Shown in pieces: positions 1 to 5,463 of a stretch of DNA of 5,463 bases. Source of the DNA: Oxalobacteraceae bacterium UBA7693. GTDB lineage: Bacteria > Pseudomonadota > Gammaproteobacteria > Burkholderiales > Burkholderiaceae_D. The notes under the pieces were generated by a model, which made no database searches, was not told the origin of the DNA, and saw nothing but the letters and a program-made list of their open reading frames with translations. Location: NCBI GenBank assembly GCA_002482715.1, contig DLGN01000072.1, forward strand, positions 1,102-6,564, given 5' to 3'. A program made the translations under genes and the position numbers. Positions within the stretch are counted from its first letter, which is position 1, and each line of letters opens with the position of its first letter.

Positions 1-29
1 ACAAGACGGAGGGGAGTATCTTGTTTTTT
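1..29 (+). terminator. Probable Rho-independent terminator of a gene left of the window
   Basis: ACAAGA (1-6) is the exact reverse complement of TCTTGT (19-24), and the right arm runs directly into a T tract ending at 29. The loop (7-18) is purine-rich and 12 nt long, which is large, and the visible stem has only 2 G/C pairs. The stem could continue left of position 1 if A residues there pair with the T tract, but this cannot be seen. The polarity fits a plus-strand transcript ending here. It is a plausible terminator rather than a certain one. Confidence 0.4.
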
Positions 30-69
30 CACAGGTAGATGTGCACCTCTGTACATCAGTGGTTCTTTC

Positions 70-159
70 ATGATCAGTCAAATTCTTGCGATGTTTGTTG
101 TTGTATTAGTCACTGTCGTGCATCAACAAGCTAATCCGCATTCAAACATATTCGCTTGA
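70..159 (+). CDS. Doubtful 29-aa hydrophobic small ORF
   Basis: An ATG at 70 opens 29 codons ending in TGA (157-159). The predicted peptide has a short polar start (MISQ), a hydrophobic stretch at about residues 5-17 (ILAMFVVVLVTVV) and a polar tail with His, Gln and Asn. This is the shape of a one-helix membrane microprotein, though the hydrophobic segment is short for a full membrane span. Ribosome-binding support is weak: AGTGG at 58-62 sits 7 nt before the ATG. I recognise no family. A short hydrophobic ORF can arise by chance in T-rich DNA, because codons with T in the middle encode hydrophobic residues. Listed only so that it can be tested. Confidence 0.15.
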   Translation: MISQILAMFVVVLVTVVHQQANPHSNIFA

Positions 160-421
160 GTAAGACTGTCTGCATTTGGTTAAGTTCTATGTAAATTGTC
201 TTAAATTTGTAATGCAATTGTGTGATGTCGCTATCAATCTCAGTGATGTAGAAAACAATTTTTTCTACACCTAGGTTTCTTGGATGTGAGTGTCCACAGT
301 TGTTTGCCGTAAGACTAAAAATAGTTCTTAGGGTCAAGCTGATAAGATTGAGGGTATCGTTACCCAATACTTTTGCTGATTTTTGAACTTTTTTGACATT
401 TGCTTTTCTGCCTGTGCTGGT
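160..421. other. Non-coding AT-rich intergenic stretch with small hairpins
   Basis: No convincing gene is present. A minus-strand frame through 131-367 opens only with TTG, has no Shine-Dalgarno sequence and encodes no recognisable motif. Three inverted repeats are visible: TGTAGAAAA/TTTTCTACA at 247-269; an imperfect TAAGACTA/TAGTTCTTA at 310-330 with one bulge; and GGGTA-TCGT-TACCC at 352-365. The last lies about 57 bp beyond the stop of the minus-strand gene at 422-646. It could help end that transcript, but no clear T tract follows it on that strand. No tRNA-like TpsiC arm or other RNA gene signature was seen. Confidence 0.5.
247..269. repeat. Perfect 9-bp inverted repeat with 5-nt spacer
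   Basis: TGTAGAAAA (247-255) and TTTTCTACA (261-269) are exact reverse complements separated by CAATT. As RNA this gives a 9-bp, low-GC hairpin from either strand. As DNA it could be a dimeric regulator site. No T tract follows on either strand, so it is not a typical terminator. The next bases include the palindrome CCTAGG (270-275). Its function is unknown, and a chance origin in AT-rich DNA is possible. Confidence 0.4.
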
Positions 422-646
422 CTAATTCTTTGTATTCGAAAGTCTTAAAGGCACTAATAAATCACGTAAATTATTGTGATCAATTTCATACATCAATTCT
501 AACAGCCTGCCAATCTCACCTCGTGGGAACCCCTTTCGTGCGAACCATCCTAAGTAATCTCCAGGTAGATCTGCCAATAAGCGACCTTGATATTTCCCAT
601 AAGGCATAGTTTTTGTAACTAAAGAAATTAAATCGTCGGTTTGCAT
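422..646 (-). CDS. QSregVF_b (DUF3820) family small protein
   Basis: This 74-aa protein matches the QSregVF_b/DUF3820 family (PF12843), annotated as putative quorum-sensing-regulated virulence factors; its biochemical role is unknown to me. The match rests on the ordered family motifs: MPYGKYQGR at residues 14-22 (family pattern MPFGKYxGR), ADLPGDYLGWF at 25-35, KGFPRGEIGRLL at 38-49, then EI at 54-55 and NNLRDLLVPL at 58-67, where most members have NGLxxLxxPL. The length is normal for the family (about 70-75 aa) and there is no signal peptide or membrane segment, so it should be cytoplasmic. The ATG at 646 leaves the usual leader of about 13 residues before MPYGK. No Shine-Dalgarno sequence precedes it, nor the internal Met14. 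It is transcribed divergently from the peptidase gene. The family call is firm; a virulence role is not implied for this organism. Confidence 0.9.
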   Translation of the reverse strand: MQTDDLISLVTKTMPYGKYQGRLLADLPGDYLGWFARKGFPRGEIGRLLELMYEIDHNNLRDLLVPLRLSNTKN

Positions 647-699
647 AGTGATTGATGGTGATGAAACTGTCTTCGTTCGGTTGGGAGGGCGTGATTACA

Positions 700-729
700 T
701 GAAAAATTCTGAAGTGACGATGCTACAAT
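700..729 (+). promoter_or_regulatory. Extended -10 promoter for the peptidase gene
   Basis: TGCTACAAT at 721-729 fits the extended -10 form TGnTATAAT with a single mismatch in the hexamer (TACAAT). The -35 position is poor: TGAAAA at 700-705, 18 bp upstream, matches the consensus at 3 of 6 positions, as is common for extended -10 promoters. Transcription would start near 736, giving a leader of about 33 nt before the ATG at 769. It lies in the divergent region shared with the minus-strand small gene, for which I see no equally good promoter (TAAAAT read on the minus strand at 752-747 is the best -10). Confidence 0.45.
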
Positions 730-768
730 TCCCGCCCATGTTGCCCATTTTATCGAATCCTGAATCTC

Positions 769-2469
769 ATGAATATGCCATTAAATTCTACTTACCTAAC
801 CCCCTACGAACTTGGTAATCAAAATCAAACCACAACCTGGGAAAAATGTATTCCTTTTTACGAAAAATTGGCGACAGATTTCCCACAAGTTTTGCGTTTT
901 ATGCAGATTGGCGTGTCGGACAATGGTATTCCTATGCATGCTGGTGTGATTACAGCTGATGCTGAGTTTGATCGTGAAACTTTAAAAGCGGCGGGTCGTC
1001 CGGTATTTTTTAATAATAATGGCATCCATCCGGGTGAGCCGGAGGGAATTGATGCATGCATGGCCTTGGTGAGAGATTTTTGTCTACAACCAGAACGTCT
1101 CGCTGCTTTGGGGCAAACCGTTTTTTTATTTATTCCCATCTACAACGTTGATGGTTGTTTGAATCGACAAAACACCTCGCGTGTTAATCAAGATGGACCG
1201 GAATTGTTTGGTTTCCGGGCAAATGCACGTAACCTCGATTTGAACCGCGATTTTATTAAATGCGATAGCCTGGCAGCACAAGTATTTAATCGTTTCTTCA
1301 CGATGTGGGATCCCGATGTGATGGTCGATACACATACTTCAAATGGTGCAGATTACAGCTACACCATGACCTTGATTCAAACGCAGGCAGATAAATTAGG
1401 GGATGGATTAGGGCCATTTTTGCGTAGCACGATGTTGCCCACAATTTATGCCAATATGGAGCAGCGTGGTTGGCCTACCTGTCCATACGTTAATCCAGTT
1501 AAAGTGACGCCTGACGATGGGATCGAAGACTTTTTGGAAGTGCCGCGTTTTTCTACCGGCTTTGCGGCTTTGCATCACACCATTGGATTTATGCCAGAAA
1601 CGCATATGCTCAAGCCGTATGCAGATCGTTATGATTCCATGCGTGCTTTGGTTGAAGTCGTTCTAGATTTCACGATTGCGCATGCTACACAAATTCTGAC
1701 ATTGCGCGATCAGGCGCGGCAAGCCGCAACGCAGAAAAAACAATGGACCGTAAAATGGAAAGCAGACCACACGCGTCCATCAAGCTTTCGTTTCAAAGGC
1801 TATCAAGCGGTGTATAGCCCGAGTAAATTAGGGAACTATCTGCGTTTATCTTACGACCGCAATCAGCCTTGGGAAAAAGATATCGCTTACTTCGATCATT
1901 TTGTTGATGATGTGGTGATCAATACGCCCAAGGCGTACTTAATTCCTCAAGCTTGGCGCGAGGTAATCGAACGTCTTCAATGGAATGGCGTGGTGTTAGA
2001 TAAATTGACTGCGGATCAAACACTGCAAGTGCAGGTTTATCATATTGACGATGTAACTTCTCGATCAAATGCCTATGAAGGACATATGTTTCATGATGCG
2101 ATGCGATTGTCAGTGCGCATGCAAACGATACAGGCAAGAGCGGGTGATTATCTGCTAGCTTTGAATCAGCCAAATGCGCGATACGCCATAGAAACTTTAG
2201 AGCCACAGGCGCATGATAGCTTTTTCCGCTGGGGATTTTTTAATAGCGTGTTGGAAAAGAAAGAAGCATTTTCTGATTATGTGTTTGAAGATAGTGCTTA
2301 TGAAATGCTGCAAACCGAGCCAGGACTGGCAGAGAAATTTGAAGCGTGGAAGGCTGCGAATCCCGAACTGTTGAGCAATCAAGAGGCCGTTCTTGATTTT
2401 ATTTTTGCGAATGGTCAACGCTTCCATGAGCCGGAATGGCGACGCTATCCAGTTTACTCGGTCGTATAA
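769..2469 (+). CDS. M14-family zinc carboxypeptidase-like metallopeptidase
   Basis: A 566-aa protein whose first 300 or so residues carry the full metallocarboxypeptidase (Peptidase_M14, PF00246) signature. Zinc ligands are H87 and E90 (HPGE in NNGIHPGEPEG) and H189 (DTHTSNGADY). NVDG (126-129) and NLDLNRDF (155-162) match the family's NPDG and DLNRNF motifs, with R160 the likely substrate-binding Arg. E277 in FMPETHMLKPY is the likely catalytic Glu. It should hydrolyse peptide C-terminal bonds or a related amide, but the substrate cannot be read from sequence. Residues from about 310 to 566 form a C-terminal region I cannot assign. The N-terminus (MNMPLNSTYLTPYE) has no signal peptide, so the protein looks cytoplasmic. 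The ATG at 769 is the only sensible start: the frame opens just after a TGA at 715-717 and has no earlier ATG, GTG or TTG. A clear Shine-Dalgarno sequence is missing. It is followed without a gap by the 62-codon gene at 2470. Confidence 0.92.
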   Translation: MNMPLNSTYLTPYELGNQNQTTTWEKCIPFYEKLATDFPQVLRFMQIGVSDNGIPMHAGVITADAEFDRETLKAAGRPVFFNNNGIHPGEPEGIDACMALVRDFCLQPERLAALGQTVFLFIPIYNVDGCLNRQNTSRVNQDGPELFGFRANARNLDLNRDFIKCDSLAAQVFNRFFTMWDPDVMVDTHTSNGADYSYTMTLIQTQADKLGDGLGPFLRSTMLPTIYANMEQRGWPTCPYVNPVKVTPDDGIEDFLEVPRFSTGFAALHHTIGFMPETHMLKPYADRYDSMRALVEVVLDFTIAHATQILTLRDQARQAATQKKQWTVKWKADHTRPSSFRFKGYQAVYSPSKLGNYLRLSYDRNQPWEKDIAYFDHFVDDVVINTPKAYLIPQAWREVIERLQWNGVVLDKLTADQTLQVQVYHIDDVTSRSNAYEGHMFHDAMRLSVRMQTIQARAGDYLLALNQPNARYAIETLEPQAHDSFFRWGFFNSVLEKKEAFSDYVFEDSAYEMLQTEPGLAEKFEAWKAANPELLSNQEAVLDFIFANGQRFHEPEWRRYPVYSVV

Positions 2470-2658
2470 ATGGCAATTATCTTTTATGAATACATGCAGC
2501 AACCGCGATATTGGCTAGCGCATGATGAAAATGGTTACTGGTTGGTGCCAGCCAAAGAGCAGGGCTGGCATGATCGCTCGGTGTTTGTCGGGCATGCAAT
2601 CAACTTGATTCCATTGCGCGATTTTGATGGCATCGATTTAGGTTTGCCTGTGGATTAG
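2470..2658 (+). CDS. Small protein of unknown function, coupled to the peptidase
   Basis: A 62-aa ORF whose ATG (2470) directly follows the peptidase TAA (2467-2469), with zero spacing and in the same reading frame. I do not recognise a family. The sequence is rich in aromatics and looks like a compact soluble fold: IIFYEYMQQPRYWLAHDENG, then YWLVPAKEQGW (residues 23-33), then VFVGHAINLIPLRDFDGIDLGLP. There is no signal peptide or membrane helix and no Cys. No Shine-Dalgarno sequence is visible in the peptidase's last codons, so translation probably depends on ribosomes terminating at the peptidase stop. Its TAG stop overlaps the stop of the convergent kinase gene by 4 bp. Support for it being real: it stays open through the whole gap between two well-identified genes, it starts exactly at the upstream stop, and its composition is protein-like. 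Function unknown. Confidence 0.7.
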   Translation: MAIIFYEYMQQPRYWLAHDENGYWLVPAKEQGWHDRSVFVGHAINLIPLRDFDGIDLGLPVD

Positions 2659-5463
2659 TTTGAGGCATTTTGTGGGGCAACCAGAGGTAGTTCAAGTGCA
2701 AAACTGGTTCCCACATTCTGTTGACTTCGTACTGAAATACTTCCGCCTAAAATTGAATGGACGATGTTGTAACTGATGTGTAGGCCTAAACCGCTACCGC
2801 CTTGCCCCAACCGTGTCGTGAAAAAAGGCTCAAAGATGCGTTTTAGATTTTTTTCAGGTATGCCTTTGCCATTATCTTTGCAACGCAAAATGACGAAGGT
2901 TTGATTAAAAAGCTCGGCCTCGATTTTAATTTCCCCCGGTTTGCCTGATTCGAATCCGTGCACGATCGCGTTAATGATTAAGTTGCTGAGTACTTGACCT
3001 AGTGGACCCGGAAAGCTGTCCATCATGATTCCCGATTCAATATTAACTTGAAGTTGGTGCCCATCTCTGCGCGTGCGGGCTGCGAGTGTTCGTGCAAGTT
3101 CTTCACATATTTTTGCCAGATCAAATGTGCGTCTTTGGTTTGAAGTCTGATCAGCGGAAATTTGTTTGAAACTCGAAACCAGTTGTGCGGATGTATCGAG
3201 ATTACGCACAATCAGTTCTACCGCCTCGGTTGAGTTGCGACAAAAACGTTCCATCTCTGATCGCTTCAGACTGCCATTATGTATCGATTGAATAAATTCG
3301 TCGTTCTTTTCTTTAAGTGAGCTTGCGACCAATAAACTATTGCCTATCGGCGTGTTGAGTTCGTGTGCGACGCCAGCGACTATCGAACCAAGTGCAGCGA
3401 GTTTTTCTTGTTCTACGAGTTTGGATTGGGCTAATTTTACCCGTTCATAAGCTCTCGCTTTATCCAATGCAACTGCGGCGTAAGCGCCTAGCGTTCTTAG
3501 CATATCAAGATGCGTAGAATCATAGGCATATGGACGCGTGCTAAGCACCGTAATCACGCCAATCACCTGATTATCAATAAACATCGGGACGTATAAGCCA
3601 GAGTTGGTTCTGGTGGCTTCTGAATCATCTGACCGTTTTCTATGCATCACACCAAGATGGGTGTTGTCGTCCAAGGTATTGTCATGATCAAATTGGCCGA
3701 TATTGAGTTCTTGTCCTGTAATAATGCAAAGAGCTGCAGGTTGATTATTCGCATCGAGAGAACGGGAATAACGCTTCGCAGGTAGTCCCTGATCTAATAC
3801 ATTGTCGAAGGTGACGACCTTTTGATCCCAGTCCACCATGCCGATGCCATACACATCTGCATCCATTAATTTTGAGACGTGTGTGTAAAAAACTTTTTGA
3901 ATCGCTTCGATATCGAGTGATGCACTGATTTCTCTACCGATTTCGCTTAATAAGATGATGTCGCGTCGGGCTTTATCAGCAACTTCGCGCTCTTGCTCGG
4001 CAATTTCTTTTTCTTGTCGCAATTGATCTTTTTGTTCGTGAACTTCTTGCGTGCGTAGCTTGACTTGTAATTCTAAATGATCTCTTGTACGTTTTAAAAA
4101 GCCAACCCGTAAGCGATAAAACAAAATGAATAGCGCGGAAACGCAGCAAACCAAAAGTAGTTGAAACCACCAACTTTTCCAGAATGGTGGCGAAACTCGT
4201 ATCTTTAATTGTAGTGCATTTTCGTTCCACTCCCCAGTTGCACTTGCTGTTTTAACTTTAAGCACATAATTTCCTTGATCCAGATTCGTATAGGTGGCTA
4301 GCCCCTCGCCGGGTTTGCCATAAATCCAATCTTGATCAAAACCTTCCAATTTCCAAGCATAGCGATTGAGCTGATAATCATAAAATTGCAATGCAGAAAA
4401 TTCGAAACTGATCATGCTGTGTTTCGGTGTTAAGTGAATTTCATTCGCCTCATGTACTAATGTCGATACGCCAATTTCAGCGAGACTACTTGACTGCTGG
4501 GATGTCGATGTTCCTTGAATTTGATCAATCTGTGGCTCGACTGAGTTATCACTTAGCGAACGATTAAATGCCAAAATATCAGACAGAATAACGGGGATTT
4601 TGGCGTGGTTATCTTTTAGTTCTTCGGGCCGAAATACGATCAGACCCAAGGCACCAAAAAATAGTCTACCGTCGCTAGCCTGTGTCGTGGCACCAAAGCT
4701 AAAACTGCCTTTCACTGGGCCATTAAAGTTGCTATACACGCGTGCGTTGGCGACTTCTGGCATTAATTGAACTAAGCCTTTTTCTGCACCTAGCCATAAG
4801 TTTCCTTTGTCATCGTCCTGTATGGTAATCACCCATCCAGCGGGCATGCCGCTGACTTTTCGCCACGATTTTAAGTGCCACTGCTGACCAGATTGAATCA
4901 ATTGAAATAGTCCAGTCGAAGTTCCGACCCAAATTTTCCCCAACCGGTCTTGATGTAAGCCATAGATCGATAAGGCGTTGGGATTTTTTACTTCGGCTGT
5001 TGGCGTCACCGCTTGTGAGAATTTTTTGGTCTTGTAATCCCATAGCTGCAAGCCACCTTTAGTGCCTATCCAAATGCGTCCTTCTCTATCTTCAAGTAAA
5101 CAGTCAACTGTGTCGTGGGTTAAATAGCCTGGTTGATCGCGTGATGCTTTAAAGGTTTCGACCTTGAGTTCAGGAGAAACCCGGTATAAGCCATTGCCGC
5201 TACCGGCCCACAGATCGCCGCGTCGGTCAATGATGATAGAGCTGATCGATTTTGCTCCCGGCGTTTCTTGAGACAGCGCAATTTTTTCTGAGATTTTTGT
5301 ACGCGGATTAAAACGTACCAAGCCATCGTCGCCACCTAACCAAAGTTGCTGGTCGTTTTGTAAGTGTAGTGCCTTGGTGAACCGAGACCCTGTTTCATTT
5401 TGTGGAAATTGCCTTGTCTTTCCGGTTTCCAGATCGAGATAATTAAGGGCGCCGCCATACGTC
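2655..5463 (-). CDS. Propeller/Y_Y_Y/GAF sensor histidine kinase, 5' end outside window
   Basis: A membrane sensor kinase that should autophosphorylate on His and pass the phosphate to a separate response regulator. The frame is open to the right edge, giving 935 visible residues (numbered from codon 5460-5462). The TTG at 5321 lies inside a propeller repeat (WLGGDDGLVRFNP) and is not the start. In order: six two-component propeller repeats (Reg_prop) at about 30-282; a Y_Y_Y domain at about 290-425 with Y368, Y391 and Y399; one transmembrane helix at about 432-450; a coiled coil at about 458-502; GAF at about 517-669; HisKA with phospho-acceptor H700 in AHELNTPIG; HATPase_c at about 817-930 with N-box N831, DNGKG at 863-867, FEPFF at about 877-881 and GGSGLGL at 888-894. 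The propeller and Y_Y_Y part should be periplasmic, and the rest cytoplasmic. There is no receiver or DNA-binding domain. All catalytic motifs look intact. The signal and the partner regulator are unknown; the start, signal peptide and further blades lie beyond the window. Confidence 0.93.
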   Translation of the reverse strand, partial: TYGGALNYLDLETGKTRQFPQNETGSRFTKALHLQNDQQLWLGGDDGLVRFNPRTKISEKIALSQETPGAKSISSIIIDRRGDLWAGSGNGLYRVSPELKVETFKASRDQPGYLTHDTVDCLLEDREGRIWIGTKGGLQLWDYKTKKFSQAVTPTAEVKNPNALSIYGLHQDRLGKIWVGTSTGLFQLIQSGQQWHLKSWRKVSGMPAGWVITIQDDDKGNLWLGAEKGLVQLMPEVANARVYSNFNGPVKGSFSFGATTQASDGRLFFGALGLIVFRPEELKDNHAKIPVILSDILAFNRSLSDNSVEPQIDQIQGTSTSQQSSSLAEIGVSTLVHEANEIHLTPKHSMISFEFSALQFYDYQLNRYAWKLEGFDQDWIYGKPGEGLATYTNLDQGNYVLKVKTASATGEWNENALQLKIRVSPPFWKSWWFQLLLVCCVSALFILFYRLRVGFLKRTRDHLELQVKLRTQEVHEQKDQLRQEKEIAEQEREVADKARRDIILLSEIGREISASLDIEAIQKVFYTHVSKLMDADVYGIGMVDWDQKVVTFDNVLDQGLPAKRYSRSLDANNQPAALCIITGQELNIGQFDHDNTLDDNTHLGVMHRKRSDDSEATRTNSGLYVPMFIDNQVIGVITVLSTRPYAYDSTHLDMLRTLGAYAAVALDKARAYERVKLAQSKLVEQEKLAALGSIVAGVAHELNTPIGNSLLVASSLKEKNDEFIQSIHNGSLKRSEMERFCRNSTEAVELIVRNLDTSAQLVSSFKQISADQTSNQRRTFDLAKICEELARTLAARTRRDGHQLQVNIESGIMMDSFPGPLGQVLSNLIINAIVHGFESGKPGEIKIEAELFNQTFVILRCKDNGKGIPEKNLKRIFEPFFTTRLGQGGSGLGLHISYNIVHSILGGSISVRSQQNVGTSFALELPLVAPQNASN
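4617..5462 (-). repeat. Tandem two-component propeller repeats within the kinase gene
   Basis: Six copies of the Reg_prop pattern (DxxGxLWxGTxxGL) recur at 44-47 residue intervals. The key aromatic is at visible residues 41 (LWLGGDDGL), 85 (LWAGSGNGL), 131 (IWIGTKGGL), 178 (IWVGTSTGL), 223 (LWLGAEKGL) and 268 (LFFGALGLI, degenerate). The first visible residues (GGALNYLDLETG) look like the tail of a seventh. In known members two seven-bladed propellers often stack, so more blades are expected to the right of the window. The copies are diverged at DNA level, so this is a protein repeat and not a recombination-prone DNA repeat. Confidence 0.8.

Noticed and set aside
38..57. Hairpin GATGTGCA-CCTC-TGTACATC
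   Set aside because: Eight pairs with one G-T wobble, but no T tract follows on either strand and no gene is placed to use it; likely chance.
131..367. 78-codon minus-strand frame in the left intergenic region
   Set aside because: It opens with TTG, lacks a ribosome-binding site, has no recognisable motif and spans the inverted repeats; it looks like a chance open frame.
393..426. Plus-strand promoter with perfect -35 TTGACA (393-398) and extended -10 TGGTCTAAT (418-426)
   Set aside because: The spacer is 22 bp, too long for a normal sigma-70 promoter, and it would only read antisense into the QSregVF_b gene. An extended -10 acting alone cannot be excluded but is not supported.
32..573. Near-direct repeat CAGGTAGATnTGC at about 32-44 and 562-574
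   Set aside because: Only 13 bp with one mismatch; the second copy is coding sequence on the minus strand (LADLP region), with no target-site or mobile-element features.
2598..2610. Palindrome AATCAA-C-TTGATT near the end of the 62-codon gene, as a terminator for the kinase transcript
   Set aside because: The loop would be a single nucleotide, the stem is AT-rich and no T tract follows; it is inside a coding frame and probably incidental.
2655..5463. Hybrid one-protein two-component system (with receiver or DNA-binding domain)
   Set aside because: The protein ends about 5 residues after the HATPase_c domain (FALELPLVAPQNASN), so no receiver or helix-turn-helix domain is present.

Overview
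The window looks like ordinary chromosomal DNA from a Gram-negative proteobacterium, most likely a betaproteobacterium of moderate GC (Burkholderiales/Oxalobacteraceae-like). This placement is an inference from three protein types: a QSregVF_b (DUF3820) small protein, an M14-family metallopeptidase of a proteobacterial/Bacteroidetes subgroup, and a propeller/Y_Y_Y sensor histidine kinase. No rRNA, tRNA, CRISPR array, insertion sequence or phage gene was seen.

Layout. Positions 1-421 are mostly non-coding and AT-rich. They hold a probable terminator tail at the left edge, several small hairpins (the best is a perfect 9-bp inverted repeat at 247-269) and one doubtful hydrophobic 29-codon ORF. 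A small QSregVF_b gene lies on the minus strand at 422-646. A 122-bp divergent intergenic region (647-768) carries a good extended -10 promoter facing right. The M14 zinc carboxypeptidase-like gene (769-2469, +) follows. Its TAA stop is immediately followed, in the same frame and with no gap, by the ATG of a 62-codon gene of unknown function (2470-2658, +). The rest of the window (2655-5463, -) is one very large sensor histidine kinase gene. It converges on the small gene, overlaps it by 4 bp, and runs off the right edge, so its true start is not in the window.

How the parts fit. The peptidase and the 62-aa protein probably form a two-gene, translationally coupled unit. The kinase is on the opposite strand and need not regulate them. 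Its visible order is beta-propeller repeats, Y_Y_Y domain, transmembrane helix, coiled coil, GAF, extended HisKA and HATPase_c. This describes a membrane sensor reading an extracytoplasmic signal through the propeller and possibly a second, cytoplasmic signal through GAF. It has no receiver or DNA-binding domain, so it needs a separate response regulator, which is not in the window. I found no clear evidence of a wholly new system. The most informative loose ends are the in-frame peptidase/62-aa junction, the stop-codon overlap, the unassigned C-terminal half of the peptidase, and the extended-DHp kinase with its low-complexity insert.
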